This document shows positions 43,960 to 54,914 of a DNA stretch of 64,000 nucleotides, in pieces (position 1 is the first letter of the stretch; each line of letters opens with the position of its first letter). The notes beneath the pieces are model-generated. The model was given only the letters and a program-made list of their open reading frames with translations. It ran no database searches and was not told the origin of the DNA. Position numbers and translations under genes: made by a program. The stretch covers positions 310,001 through 374,000 of the forward strand of contig NZ_SJKA01000007.1 of assembly GCF_004331435.1 (NCBI RefSeq), given 5' to 3'. Source of the DNA: Kribbella sindirgiensis. Lineage in GTDB: Bacteria > Actinomycetota > Actinomycetes > Propionibacteriales > Kribbellaceae.

Positions 43960-44364
43960 TCACACCCCCTGCCCTTGGGGCAGAGTAAAGGGGAACGGCT
44001 TGATGTCAGGCTCCACCCATCCGGTCCGCGCGGCCGGCGACGCGAGCGCGCGTGAGCTGTAGAAGCGCAGCAGCAGCCGTTTGTCCAGCAGTCCTGGGTT
44101 CAGCCGCACCAACTCGTCGAAGCTCTCGGCCTCGGGCATGTGGTACGCCGTCAGCTCGACCCATGCCCTGCTGACCGTGGCGTTGTACTTCTGCGGCGCC
44201 CCGGCGTACCGGGCCGTCTTCTGGATCCCGTCGCTGATCAACTCCACCGCACCGGCCGTCCCACACCGCCGTACGGCGAGCCACGTCAGCCGAACGTGCT
44301 CCCGATGCCCGAACCGCTCGGCGGTCGACATCAACTCACTCATCAGCTCGTCGAAGACGTTCAC
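43960..44364 (-). CDS. Conserved hypothetical protein, 134 residues
   Basis: I do not recognise a named family. The chain looks mainly helical: an acidic amphipathic N-terminus (MNVFDELMSELMSTAERFGH), then VRLTWLAVRRCGTAGAVELI, a central AWVELTAYHMPEAESFDEL and a C-terminal LLDKRLLLRFYSSRALAS followed by a proline-rich tail. No signal peptide or membrane segment. The good codon bias and 7-bp spacing to the MerR gene support it as the first gene of a three-gene operon. It is divergent from the PadR gene across 41 bp. Confidence 0.7.
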   Translation of the reverse strand: MNVFDELMSELMSTAERFGHREHVRLTWLAVRRCGTAGAVELISDGIQKTARYAGAPQKYNATVSRAWVELTAYHMPEAESFDELVRLNPGLLDKRLLLRFYSSRALASPAARTGWVEPDIKPFPFTLPQGQGV

Positions 44365-44405
44365 AACGCCCGAGCCTCCACCGAATCGGCAGGAACCGCC
44401 AGCGC

Positions 44406-44939
44406 ATGGGTGAAGGCATGCCGATGCACCGCGAGCGCGGTGGGCGGGGATCCAGGCGTGGCTCCGGCCGCGGTCGGGCCCCGCGTGGCGATGTCCGAAC
44501 GGCCGTCCTGATGCTGCTCGCCGAGGAGCCGATGCACGGCTACCAGTTGATGCAGGCCATCGCCGACCGCAGCGACGGGCGCTGGACCCTCAGCCCTGGC
44601 GCGATCTACCCGACCATCAACCAACTGGAAGACGAGGGCCTGGTCACCGTGACCGCCGAGGCCGGCCGCAAGCTCGTCACCCTGACCGACGCCGGCCGCG
44701 AGTACGTCGAGACGCGCCGCGAGACGTCGGTCGACCCGTTCGCCGGTTTCGCGAGCACCGAGCCTGGGACCGACCTGCGCGCGCTGCTCGAGGAGCTGCA
44801 CTCAGCGACTCGGCAAGTGGCCCGCGGCGGGTCGGAGGAGCAGCGCACCGCAGCCGCCAAGATCCTCGCCGAGGCTCGCCGCTCGCTGTACCTGCTGCTC
44901 GCCGACGCACCCGTGCTCCCGAAGGCTCCCGAAGCCTGA
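44406..44939 (+). CDS. PadR family transcriptional regulator
   Basis: 177 residues. An Arg/Gly-rich N-terminal arm (GGRGSRRGSGRGRAPRGDVR) precedes the PadR winged helix (AVLMLLAEEPMHGYQLMQAI, then GAIYPTINQLEDEGLVTV, residues about 32-85). A C-terminal helical dimerisation region follows. PadR proteins usually repress stress or efflux genes in response to phenolics or drugs. It is divergent from the MerR operon, so it could control that operon. The basic N-terminal arm is longer than usual and may be an added nucleic-acid contact; ATG 44421 is an alternative start. Confidence 0.9.
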   Translation: MGEGMPMHRERGGRGSRRGSGRGRAPRGDVRTAVLMLLAEEPMHGYQLMQAIADRSDGRWTLSPGAIYPTINQLEDEGLVTVTAEAGRKLVTLTDAGREYVETRRETSVDPFAGFASTEPGTDLRALLEELHSATRQVARGGSEEQRTAAAKILAEARRSLYLLLADAPVLPKAPEA

Positions 44940-44941
44940 GA

Positions 44942-44956
44942 CCTGCGTCACGCAGG
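44942..44956. repeat. Short palindrome CCTGCGT-C-ACGCAGG between convergent genes
   Basis: Perfect 7-bp arms around one base, 2 bp after the PadR stop and in the gap facing the SGNH hydrolase gene. The one-base loop makes it a poor terminator hairpin on its own; a protein-binding site is possible. Confidence 0.4.
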
Positions 44957-45024
44957 GGAACGTCCCGACCGAACGGCTCCTCTTCGGGGATGCCGCAGGA
45001 GAGCAGCAAGACGCTCTGGACCGG

Positions 45025-45756
45025 CTACAGGAGCTTCTCAGGGAGCGCAGCCAGTAGGGCGTCGGCGTGACGGCGGTAGCCGAGGTTGTTGGGGTGGAAG
45101 GCGTCTGGGGCGAGCATGCCGCGCCACGGCGGCCGGGCGTAGCGGGACACCTCGGCAACCGGGAGGCCACGCGAGGTGGCTGAGTTGCTGATCAGCTGGT
45201 TGATTCCCGAGACATACGGGCTGACAGCTCCACCGACCCGCCAGAGGCGGTCTGGAACGGTCAGGTCCATGACGACCGAGGAAGAGGGCAGCCGGTCGAT
45301 CATCTGCCGCAGGTGGTCGCGGAAACGCCTTGGCGGTGTCGCGAGGATGTCGTTGTTGCCGATGCCGCAGGTGACCAGTGCCGGCGTCAGACCGTCCAGC
45401 AACGGCAGCTGATCCTCCAGCACGTGCCGCGTCTGCGCACCGGACCGCGACAGGTTCAGTACTCGCCACGGCGTCCCCTTCCGGCGCAGGGCGTTCAGCA
45501 CCTGGCCGACGTACCCGTGCAGCGGCGACGAGGCGCCGAGGCCCTGTGCGGTGGAGTCGCCGAGGACGACCCAGAGCGGTCCGTCGGCTTTGAGAGCAGC
45601 AGTGTTCTGCCCAGTCCAGTACTCCGCGTACGTGCGCGCCTGTACGTCGACGTACGCGACGCCGTCGACCCAGCGCTGGATCGCGAGCCGCGAACTGGTC
45701 CGCTCGGCCTCACCCCAGCGCATGATCGCGCGGTGCAGCGCTCCGATCGGTGTCAT
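45025..45756 (-). CDS. SGNH/GDSL-family hydrolase
   Basis: 243 residues from ATG 45756 with GGGGGGA upstream; the frame is open further to 45936 but the extra part overlaps glgX. Catalytic Ser68 is in WVVLGDSTAQGLGASSP, the oxyanion Asn in TCGIGNNDIL, and the Asp/His pair in LAPDAFHPNNLGYRRHAD. SGNH enzymes are esterases, lipases or acetyl-esterases. No signal peptide is evident. It follows glgX by 62 bp on the same strand and could be co-transcribed with it. Substrate unknown. Confidence 0.88.
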   Translation of the reverse strand: MTPIGALHRAIMRWGEAERTSSRLAIQRWVDGVAYVDVQARTYAEYWTGQNTAALKADGPLWVVLGDSTAQGLGASSPLHGYVGQVLNALRRKGTPWRVLNLSRSGAQTRHVLEDQLPLLDGLTPALVTCGIGNNDILATPPRRFRDHLRQMIDRLPSSSVVMDLTVPDRLWRVGGAVSPYVSGINQLISNSATSRGLPVAEVSRYARPPWRGMLAPDAFHPNNLGYRRHADALLAALPEKLL

Positions 45757-45818
45757 CGGTCCCCCCAGTACATGAACAGCAGGTGACCGCCGAATGTACA
45801 GGTGGAAGGTTAACGACC

Positions 45819-47942
<2,124 letters not shown>

Positions 47943-48059
47943 AGACAGGGCGCATCTCACGATAGTGAGGTGGTTTTGTTCGTGAGACGGTAGTTGCGAA
48001 CGCCTGTGCGCAGTGATACGCAAGGACCGTTACTAATTTACCCACCCCCAGGGGAACAC

Positions 48060-49082
48060 ATGTCGGAAGAGTTGGCCGGTCTGACCGTCGGTCTGATCGG
48101 CGCGGGCAACATCTCGCGCATCCACGCCGCGTCCTGGAAGGCCGTCGGCGCTCGCGTCCTGGTCTATTCCCTCGAGGGCGCCGAGGAACTCGCGCAGGAG
48201 TACGGGCTGGAGGTCGTGGCGACGCGGGACGAGCTGCTGGCCGCAGCTGAGTTCGTCGACATCGTCACGCCGTCGGCGACCCACAAGGAGATCACGCTGG
48301 CCGCGATCGCGGCGGGCAAGAACGTGATCTGCGAGAAGCCGCTGACGCTCACGGCGGCCGACTCGCACGAGGTGATCGACGCGGCCGCGGCGGCCGGCGT
48401 CCGGTTGTACCCGGCGCACGTGGTGCGATGGTTCCCGGCGTACAAGGCGGCGTACGACGCGATCCAGGCCGGGCGGATCGGTGAGGTCGCGGTGGCGCGG
48501 TTCTACCGTCAGGCGTCGTCGCCGGCGGGTGCGGGCTGGTACCGCGACGTGGCCCGGTCCGGTGGCGTGATCATGGACCTGATGGTGCACGACCTCGACC
48601 AGGCGCGCTGGCTGTGCGGCGAGGTCACCACGGTGTACGCCGTACAGAACCCGCCGACCGTCGACGGTGTCAGTCCTGTCAACGTGGCGGCGCACGTGAC
48701 GCTGACGCACGAGTCCGGTGCGATCAGCCACTGCCGCGCGACCTGGGGCGCGACCGGTACGACGTTCCAGACCGGCTTCTCGGTCGCGGGCGCGACCGGC
48801 GTACTCAAGTTCAAGTCCGACGGCGACACGGGCTACAAGGAAGAGCTGCAGAACGGCGGCTCCGCGGGTGACCTACTGATTCCCGAGTCGGCGCTGGGCG
48901 AGAGCCCGTACCTGACGCAGCTGCGGGAGTTCGCGATCGGTCTGCGGGGTGGACCGGAGCCGCGCGTACTCGCGTCGGACGGTGTGACCGCGGTCTACCT
49001 GGCCGAGGCGGCGCGCGCGTCGATGGAGTCCGGTCAGCCGATCGACATGAAGACCTTCGTCTCGACGGGAGCAGTGGCATGA
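48060..49082 (+). CDS. Gfo/Idh/MocA family oxidoreductase, first of pair
   Basis: 340 residues from ATG 48060, with AGGGGAA upstream; an earlier ATG at 47994 lacks a ribosome-binding site. The Rossmann motif is GLIGAGNISRIHAASW (about 11-26) and the family motif CEKPLT is at about 92-97. The C-terminal half is the open-faced sheet domain with VVRWFPAYKAAYDAIQAGRIG. Members oxidise or reduce sugars and inositols with NAD(P). It overlaps the next Gfo/Idh gene by 4 bp (ATGA), so the two are translated together and may act on related substrates. Confidence 0.9.
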   Translation: MSEELAGLTVGLIGAGNISRIHAASWKAVGARVLVYSLEGAEELAQEYGLEVVATRDELLAAAEFVDIVTPSATHKEITLAAIAAGKNVICEKPLTLTAADSHEVIDAAAAAGVRLYPAHVVRWFPAYKAAYDAIQAGRIGEVAVARFYRQASSPAGAGWYRDVARSGGVIMDLMVHDLDQARWLCGEVTTVYAVQNPPTVDGVSPVNVAAHVTLTHESGAISHCRATWGATGTTFQTGFSVAGATGVLKFKSDGDTGYKEELQNGGSAGDLLIPESALGESPYLTQLREFAIGLRGGPEPRVLASDGVTAVYLAEAARASMESGQPIDMKTFVSTGAVA

Positions 49083-50122
49083 CGCTGAAGGTTGCGATCG
49101 CTTCGTTCGCGCACGTCCACGCGGGTTCGTACGCGCACCTGCTCTCGACGCTGCCCGACATCGACGTACTGTCCGCGGACCCCGACGGCGCCGGCGCGCC
49201 GGACCCCGGTCCGCGCGGTGCCGAGTTCGCCGCGCAGTTCGGCATCCCGTACGTCGACTCGTACGACGAGCTGTTCGCGTGGGGACCCGACGCGGTCGTG
49301 GTGACGTCCGAGAACTCGGGCCACCGCGAACTGGTCGAGCGGGCCGCCGCCGTCGGGGCGCACGTCCTGTGCGAGAAGCCCTTGGCGACCGAGGTCGCGG
49401 ACGGCGAGGCCATGCTCGCGGCGTGCGAGGCGGCCGGGACGATCCTGATGATCGCGTACCCGGTCCGGTTCGCGCCGGCGTACGCGCAGCTGCGGGCGAA
49501 CGTGGAGGCCGGCCGGCTCGGTGACGTGTTCGCGATCCTCGGCACCAACAACGGGAAGATCCCGTACGCCGCCCGCCAGTGGTTCACCGACGCGAAACTG
49601 GCCGGCGGGGGAGCGCTCGTCGACCACACCGTGCACTGCGCGGACCTGATCGACGGGCTGACCGGTGGCGCGTCCGCCACCCGCGTGTACGCCGCCGCGA
49701 ACCGGATCCTGCACCAGGACAAGGGGGTGGAGGTGGAGACGGGCGGTCTGGTGACGATCAACTACGACAACGGGCTGCTGGCAACCATCGACTGCTCCTG
49801 GAGCGTTCCGGACAACGGCCCGACCTGGGGCGGTGTGTCGCTGCAGGTGACCGGTACGAACGGGTCCGTGGAGATCGAGCCGTTCGTCGCGCACGTCGGC
49901 GGCACCGACGCCGGGGGCGAGGTCTTCCTCGCGATCGGCGGCAACCTGGACGCGTCGCTGCTCGACACGTTCCTGGACGCCGTCCGCACCTCCGGCCCGG
50001 CGCAGCCCGGCCAGGCGCCGGCCGTCGTACCGCAACCGGACGGTGCCGTCGGCCTCCGCACGCTGAAGATCGTCGACGCCGCCCGCCGCTCCGCGGCCTC
50101 CGGCCATGCAGTGGACGTGTAG
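49079..50122 (+). CDS. Gfo/Idh/MocA family oxidoreductase, second of pair
   Basis: 347 residues. The usual GxGxxG nucleotide loop is replaced by ASFAHVHAGSYAHL, while the later motif CEKPLATEV is intact (about 99-107), as is the C-terminal domain (YPVRFAPAYAQLRANVEAGRLG). Altered loops of the FAHVHA type are found in a subset of the family, so it may still bind NAD(P), but a changed cofactor preference is possible. It is coupled to the preceding gene by ATGA and followed by a hairpin at 50138-50176. Confidence 0.87.
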   Translation: MTLKVAIASFAHVHAGSYAHLLSTLPDIDVLSADPDGAGAPDPGPRGAEFAAQFGIPYVDSYDELFAWGPDAVVVTSENSGHRELVERAAAVGAHVLCEKPLATEVADGEAMLAACEAAGTILMIAYPVRFAPAYAQLRANVEAGRLGDVFAILGTNNGKIPYAARQWFTDAKLAGGGALVDHTVHCADLIDGLTGGASATRVYAAANRILHQDKGVEVETGGLVTINYDNGLLATIDCSWSVPDNGPTWGGVSLQVTGTNGSVEIEPFVAHVGGTDAGGEVFLAIGGNLDASLLDTFLDAVRTSGPAQPGQAPAVVPQPDGAVGLRTLKIVDAARRSAASGHAVDV

Positions 50123-50137
50123 CACTCACTAACCCGT

Positions 50138-50176
50138 CCGGACGGCCGTCGCTCACGCTCAGCGGCGGCCGTCCGG
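50138..50176 (+). terminator. Hairpin after the Gfo/Idh operon
   Basis: 11-bp arms CCGGACGGCCG (50138-50148) and CGGCCGTCCGG (50166-50176) with a 17-base loop, 15 bp after the stop. No T-run follows, which is common for actinobacterial terminators. The next gene starts 100 bp later. Confidence 0.65.
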
Positions 50177-50275
50177 CCCGTTCACACGGGGTTTGATGAG
50201 TGGTGGGCGTCCGCATCCGGTACCGTTCCCGGGGATGTGACCCGTGGGTAGGCGCACAGGTGAAGGAGTGGACGC

Positions 50276-51055
50276 ATGGGCGAGTTCGTCAATCTGACCG
50301 TGAGTGACGGCGTCGGCACGATCCGGCTGGATCGGCCGAAGATGAACGCGCTGAACGTCCAGGTCCAGGAGGAGATCCGGGCCGCCGCGCTCGAGGCGAC
50401 GGCCGACGACGCCGTTCGCGCCGTGGTGATCTACGGCGGCGAGCGGGTGTTCGCGGCCGGTGCGGACATCAAGGAGATGGCCGACATGTCGTACGCCGAC
50501 ATGGCCAAGCGCTCCGGTCCGCTGCAGTCCTCGCTCAGCGCGGTCGCCGCGATCCCGAAGCCGACGGTCGCCGCGATCACCGGGTACGCGCTCGGCGGCG
50601 GCTGTGAGCTCGCGCTCTGCGCCGACTACCGGATCGCCGCCGAGGACGCCAAGCTCGGCCAGCCGGAGATCCTGCTCGGCATCATCCCGGGCGCCGGCGG
50701 CACCCAGCGGCTGTCCCGCCTGGTCGGCCCGTCGAAGGCCAAGGACCTGATCTACACCGGTCGCTTCGTGGACGCCGAGGAGTCGCTGCGGATCGGCCTC
50801 GTCGACAAGGTGGTCCCGGCCGCCGACGTGTACGACGCGGCCGTTGCCTGGGCGTCGCAGTTCTCCCGCGGCGCGGCGATGGCGCTGCGCGCGGCGAAGG
50901 AGTCGATCGACTCCGGGCTGGGCGTCGACCTGACCACCGGGCTGGAGATCGAGCGCCAGCAGTTCGCGGCGCTGTTCGCCACCGAGGACCGCGCGATCGG
51001 GATGAAGTCCTTCGTCGAGAACGGCCCCGGTAAGGCCGAGTTCAAGGGAATCTGA
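50276..51055 (+). CDS. Enoyl-CoA hydratase/isomerase family protein
   Basis: 259 residues from ATG 50276 with GAAGGAG upstream. Crotonase motifs: FAAGADIKEMADM (oxyanion loop), ALGGGCELALCADYRIA with one catalytic Glu, and GQPEILLGIIPGAGGTQRL with the second. It hydrates trans-2-enoyl-CoA in fatty-acid or amino-acid degradation. It overlaps the next methyltransferase gene by one base (TGATG). Its position upstream of methyltransferase, acyltransferase and etfBA genes recalls echA17 in M. tuberculosis. Confidence 0.94.
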   Translation: MGEFVNLTVSDGVGTIRLDRPKMNALNVQVQEEIRAAALEATADDAVRAVVIYGGERVFAAGADIKEMADMSYADMAKRSGPLQSSLSAVAAIPKPTVAAITGYALGGGCELALCADYRIAAEDAKLGQPEILLGIIPGAGGTQRLSRLVGPSKAKDLIYTGRFVDAEESLRIGLVDKVVPAADVYDAAVAWASQFSRGAAMALRAAKESIDSGLGVDLTTGLEIERQQFAALFATEDRAIGMKSFVENGPGKAEFKGI

Positions 51056-52002
51056 TGTCTGCTACCTCTAAGCCCGCCGCGTCTGCCGAAGAAGTCGAGG
51101 CGGCCTGGAACGACAACAAGCTCGCCCAGGTGCTGTACCACGACTGGGAAGCGTCGACGTACGACGAGAAGTGGTCGATCTCGTACGACGAACGCTGTGT
51201 CGACTACGCCCGGGACCGCTTCGTCGCGGTCGCCGGGTCGCGCGGCTGGCCGTACGGCAAGACGCTCGAGATCGGCGCCGGCACCGGCTTCTTCACGCTG
51301 AACCTCAAGCTGGCCGGCGTTCTCGACGAGGCGCACGTCACCGACCTCTCGCCCGGCATGGTCGAGGCTGCGAAGAAGAACGCGAAGACCCTCGGGTTCG
51401 CGATCGAGGGCAAGGTCGCCGACGCCGAGAAACTGCCGTACGACGACGACACCTTCGACCTCGTGATCGGGCACGCGGTCATCCACCACATCCCGGACGT
51501 CGAGCTGGCGTTCCGCGAGATGCTCCGCGTCCTCAAGCCGGGCGGGCGCTTCGTGATCTGCGGCGAGCCCACGCGGTACGGCGACTTCGTGGCCCGGCGG
51601 CTGTCCCGGTTCACCTGGTGGGCGACCACCAACGTGACCAAGTTGCCCGCGCTCGCGCACTGGCGGCGGCCGCAGGAGGAACTCGACGAGTCGTCGCGGG
51701 CGGCCGCGCTCGAAGCGGTCGTGGACCTGCACACGTTCGACCCGGACACGCTGGCGCGGATGGCCTCGCGCGCCGGCGCCGATCAGGTGAAGACTGTCAC
51801 CGAGGAGTTGCTGGCCGCGTGGGTCGGGTGGCCGATCCGCACGTTCGAGGCCGCCGTACCGGAGCAGAAGCTCGGGTTCGGGTGGCGGATGTTCGCGTAC
51901 AAGTCGTGGCTGCAGCTGTCGAAGGTGGACAAGGCGTTGTCGTCGGTCGTCCCGGACGAGCTGTACTACAACGTCTCGATCACTGGGGTTGCCGGCAAGT
52001 AG
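51055..52002 (+). CDS. Class I SAM-dependent methyltransferase
   Basis: 315 residues from ATG 51055. Motif I is TLEIGAGTGFFTLNLKLAG (about 68-86), motif II region EKLPYDDDTFDLVIGHAVIHH, and the post-motif segment MLRVLKPGGRFVICGEP is typical. The fold is the ubiE/Methyltransf_11 type. The substrate cannot be predicted; by context it may be a lipid or glycan precursor. It is translationally coupled to the enoyl-CoA hydratase and followed after 18 bp by a left-handed beta-helix acyltransferase. Confidence 0.93.
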   Translation: MSATSKPAASAEEVEAAWNDNKLAQVLYHDWEASTYDEKWSISYDERCVDYARDRFVAVAGSRGWPYGKTLEIGAGTGFFTLNLKLAGVLDEAHVTDLSPGMVEAAKKNAKTLGFAIEGKVADAEKLPYDDDTFDLVIGHAVIHHIPDVELAFREMLRVLKPGGRFVICGEPTRYGDFVARRLSRFTWWATTNVTKLPALAHWRRPQEELDESSRAAALEAVVDLHTFDPDTLARMASRAGADQVKTVTEELLAAWVGWPIRTFEAAVPEQKLGFGWRMFAYKSWLQLSKVDKALSSVVPDELYYNVSITGVAGK

Positions 52003-52020
52003 TAGGACAAGCAGTAGGGT

Positions 52021-52890
52021 GTGTCGATGCGGTTGCTGTCCGTGGCGAATCTGCGCTGGGTGGTGCGCCATCGGGCGTGGACGCCGTACTACCTGAAGCG
52101 CTACTGGCGGTTCGCCTGGTTCAAGCTGCGGCACCCGCAGGTGGTCACCGAGGGTTTCGTGTTCCTCGGCAAGCATCTGGAGATCGTGGCCCGGCCCGGT
52201 CACGGGCGGATCGTGCTCGGCAAGTGGGTGCATCTGGGTGACGAGACCCGGCTGCGCGCGCACGAGGGGACGCTGCGGATCGGCGACAAGGTGGTGTTCG
52301 CCCGCGACGTCACGGTGAACTGCTACCTGGACATCGAGATCGGTGCGTCGACACTGATCGCGGACTGGACCTACATCTGCGACTTCGACCACAAGACCGA
52401 GGACCTGGACCTGCCGATCAAGGACCAGGGGCTGGTGAAGTCGCCGGTCCGGATCGGTCCGGACTGCTGGCTGGCCACGAAGGTCACGGTCACCCGGGGC
52501 GCCGATATCGGCCGCGGGGTGGTGATCGGCGCCAACAGCGTTGCCCGCGGCAACATCCCGGCGTACGCGATCGCGGCCGGCGTACCGGCCAAGGTCCTCA
52601 GCGACCGTGCCGAGCGGTACGAGGCCAACGCCGAGCGCCGCCGGTACCTGGCCGGCCTGGCCGCGGCGAACGACCGGACCGCCGATCTGCTGCGGTCCGG
52701 CGAGCCGCCTCCGCCCGAGAAGCCGGCTGCTCCCGAAAAGCCCGCTGCACCTTCCCGGAGCGTGGCGCGCGGCGATGCGGGCGGTGATGAGGTAGAAGCA
52801 GATGGTGAAAAAGAGAGCGTGAGGGGTTCTCAAGTTACTCACCAGTCGGGCACTATGGCCCCCACATCCGGTCGGACGCCCACGACCTGA
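52021..52890 (+). CDS. Hexapeptide-repeat (LbH) acyltransferase
   Basis: 289 residues from GTG 52021 (ATG 52027 is equally possible). Residues about 50-195 are hexapeptide repeats of a left-handed beta-helix, e.g. TLRIGDKVVFARDVTVNCY, then KSPVRIGPDCWLATKVTVTRGADIG split by position, ending IAAGVPAKVLSDR. The last 70 residues are a Pro/Ala/Glu-rich tail that looks disordered. Related proteins are trimeric O-acetyl- or succinyl-transferases (WbbJ/maltose acetyltransferase type). In mycobacteria a similar acetyltransferase (Rv3034c) near this neighbourhood acylates methylglucose lipopolysaccharide; equivalence here is inference. Confidence 0.85.
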   Translation: MSMRLLSVANLRWVVRHRAWTPYYLKRYWRFAWFKLRHPQVVTEGFVFLGKHLEIVARPGHGRIVLGKWVHLGDETRLRAHEGTLRIGDKVVFARDVTVNCYLDIEIGASTLIADWTYICDFDHKTEDLDLPIKDQGLVKSPVRIGPDCWLATKVTVTRGADIGRGVVIGANSVARGNIPAYAIAAGVPAKVLSDRAERYEANAERRRYLAGLAAANDRTADLLRSGEPPPPEKPAAPEKPAAPSRSVARGDAGGDEVEADGEKESVRGSQVTHQSGTMAPTSGRTPTT

Positions 52891-52926
52891 TGAGCAGCTG
52901 AAGAGCATTCGGAGAGGAGAAGTAGC

Positions 52927-54033
52927 GTGGCGGACCGGATCGGGGCCGATCACGGTGCCCGGTCGTCGCTCGATCAGGCCGCGGCGGACGGTTCGATCAC
53001 GCAGGCGAGGACCCGCGCGGTCGACCCGGTGCCGATCGTGACCGAGCCACTGGTAGCTCGCAGCGCTACGTTGGAACCAGTGCTTGAAACGAACGAGTCA
53101 GACATGGGCGTGAACACCAGCGTGAACCCGGAAGCACAGGCAGTGGACGGCACAGCGGACGGCACAGCGGACGGCAGTACGGCAGCGGCACCGGTTGCGG
53201 GCGCGCGCCGCCGGTTGTCGCCACGCCCGGTCCCGGTCAGCCGGCGGAGGAGACCGCCGGCCGCGGTGGCCACAGACGAGGAACGCACCCCGGCTGAGGA
53301 GATGGACGACGTGGGTACGCAGGACGAGAAGGCTGAATCGAACCCGGCCGCCGAAGCCGGCAAGGCGGAGACCACTCCGGCCACCGAGACCGGCACGGGC
53401 GGTCCGGGGACGGCGACCGCGACGAAGACTGCCCGGCCGAAGACGGCGGCGGAGATCGTGGCGGAGCAGCGGGCCCGGGAGAAGGCCGCGGCCGAGACCC
53501 CGGCGACGGACGCGGCCGGCTCGGAGGACGCCGCGCCCGGTCGACCGGACGGCACCGCGACATCCGCAGCGACATCCGCCGCGACGGATGCAGGAAAGGA
53601 CGCGGGAACCGGTGCGGCCGACAAGCCGGCCGCCGCTGCCGCGGGTACGCCGGCCGGGAAGCCAACCGGTGCCTCGGGCAACAAACCGGCGGCGAAGAGC
53701 TCGTCGGGACCCGGGATGGGCAAGCAGGCGCTGACCTCGGTCGGTTCCGGTGTCCGGAAGCTGCGCAACCTGATCGCGTCGCTGATCTGGCTGGCCGCGG
53801 TGCTCGCGGCCGCGGTGCTCGCGCTCGGTGCGCTGTTCACGGCGCTCGACCAGACCAACCAGAGCAATGAGATCGTGCGCTGGATCCTGGAGCGCGGGCA
53901 CGACCTGGTCGGCCCGTTCAAGGACCTGTTCCGGCTGGAGACCGCGAAGAACACCCTCCTGGTGAACTGGGGGATCGCGGCGCTGGTCTACCTGATCGCC
54001 GGCAAGATCGTCGAGAAGATCGTCCGGCCCTAG
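52927..54033 (+). CDS. Ala/Thr/Pro-rich membrane protein of unknown function
   Basis: 368 residues from GTG 52927 with GGAGAGGAGAAG upstream. Residues 1-270 are low-complexity, rich in Ala, Thr, Gly, Pro and charged residues, probably disordered; an exact 12-bp direct repeat (53146-53157, 53158-53169) lies in it. Residues about 280-368 are the conserved part: a membrane helix (LIASLIWLAAVLAAAVLALG), a central amphipathic segment (NEIVRWILERGHDLVGPF) and a second helix (VNWGIAALVYLIAGKIVEKI). I do not recognise the family. Location between the acyltransferase and methyltransferase genes suggests an envelope role but proves nothing. Confidence 0.75.
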   Translation: MADRIGADHGARSSLDQAAADGSITQARTRAVDPVPIVTEPLVARSATLEPVLETNESDMGVNTSVNPEAQAVDGTADGTADGSTAAAPVAGARRRLSPRPVPVSRRRRPPAAVATDEERTPAEEMDDVGTQDEKAESNPAAEAGKAETTPATETGTGGPGTATATKTARPKTAAEIVAEQRAREKAAAETPATDAAGSEDAAPGRPDGTATSAATSAATDAGKDAGTGAADKPAAAAAGTPAGKPTGASGNKPAAKSSSGPGMGKQALTSVGSGVRKLRNLIASLIWLAAVLAAAVLALGALFTALDQTNQSNEIVRWILERGHDLVGPFKDLFRLETAKNTLLVNWGIAALVYLIAGKIVEKIVRP

Positions 54034-54056
54034 CTCGTCGGCCCGATTTCTTCGGC

Positions 54057-54794
54057 CTAGTTCTTCGGCTGGGCCACCAGGATCAGATCAAGAGATTCGT
54101 CCAGGTTTCCTGGGCGGATCTCGAAGTCGGCGTACGTCGTAGCGCGCACGAGCCCGGCCAGGTTGTCGTCCCACTGGTCGTGCTCGGCGGCGAGCTGTGC
54201 GTCGACACAGGATCCGTGCCGGGTCTCCCACGACGTGAGCCGGGCGCCGTGGTGGAGTCCGAGCTGGTGCGTGATCTCGAAGTGCGGCTCGAGCAGTTCG
54301 ACGAACTCGGCGGCGGTGAGTTCGCGCGTGTGGTACCAGTTCCCGCTCGGGAAGGTCAGGCGGTTCGGCGTACTCAGGACCAGGGTCCCGCCCGGCGCGA
54401 GAATGCGCGCGCACTCGGCGGCGAACCGCGGCTGCTCCCAGAGGTGCTCGATCGTCTGCAGTGACGTGACGGTCGTGAAAGCCTTGTCCTTGAAGGGTGT
54501 CCGGACGAGATTGCCGCGCGCGGGATTGACCTGTGGGTAAACGCGGCGGACGTGCCGCAACGTCGTATCTTCATAGTCGAGACCGGTCACTGTGTTGCCC
54601 CGGCCCGCGCCGGCGAGCCGGAGCAGTTCCGCGCCGTAGCCCTCGCCGCAGCCGGCGTCGAGGATCCGGCCGGTCCCGATCGGCAGATGGGCCGTGATCC
54701 AGCGATAGGCGGCGTCGTGGCGCGCGAACCAATAGTTCTCGTGCCAGATCCCGGGCGCGGTCCTCTCACCGGTCAGCGGTAACGTCTCGGTCAC
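54057..54794 (-). CDS. Class I SAM-dependent methyltransferase
   Basis: 245 residues from GTG 54794, where the conserved sequence starts (VTETLPLTGERTAPGIWHEN); further upstream the frame is antisense to etfB. Motif I is RILDAGCGEGYGAELLRLAG (about 42-61), and LQTIEHLWEQPRFAAECARI with APGGTLVLSTPN are typical of Methyltransf_11. It is divergent from etfB across 120 bp, the same arrangement as Rv3030 and the fixA-fixB genes in M. tuberculosis, as I recall it. The substrate is unknown; the 23-bp convergent gap to the previous gene has no terminator hairpin. Confidence 0.92.
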   Translation of the reverse strand: MTETLPLTGERTAPGIWHENYWFARHDAAYRWITAHLPIGTGRILDAGCGEGYGAELLRLAGAGRGNTVTGLDYEDTTLRHVRRVYPQVNPARGNLVRTPFKDKAFTTVTSLQTIEHLWEQPRFAAECARILAPGGTLVLSTPNRLTFPSGNWYHTRELTAAEFVELLEPHFEITHQLGLHHGARLTSWETRHGSCVDAQLAAEHDQWDDNLAGLVRATTYADFEIRPGNLDESLDLILVAQPKN

Positions 54795-54914
54795 CTGCGT
54801 CAGACTAGTCGGACTCGAGACTGTGATGGGACTCGCACCGGGGTTATGTTTCTCGCGAGTAACATCCGTGGCAGGCTTGGCAGAGACCGTTAACCAGAAG
54901 GGGTCCCACACGCT

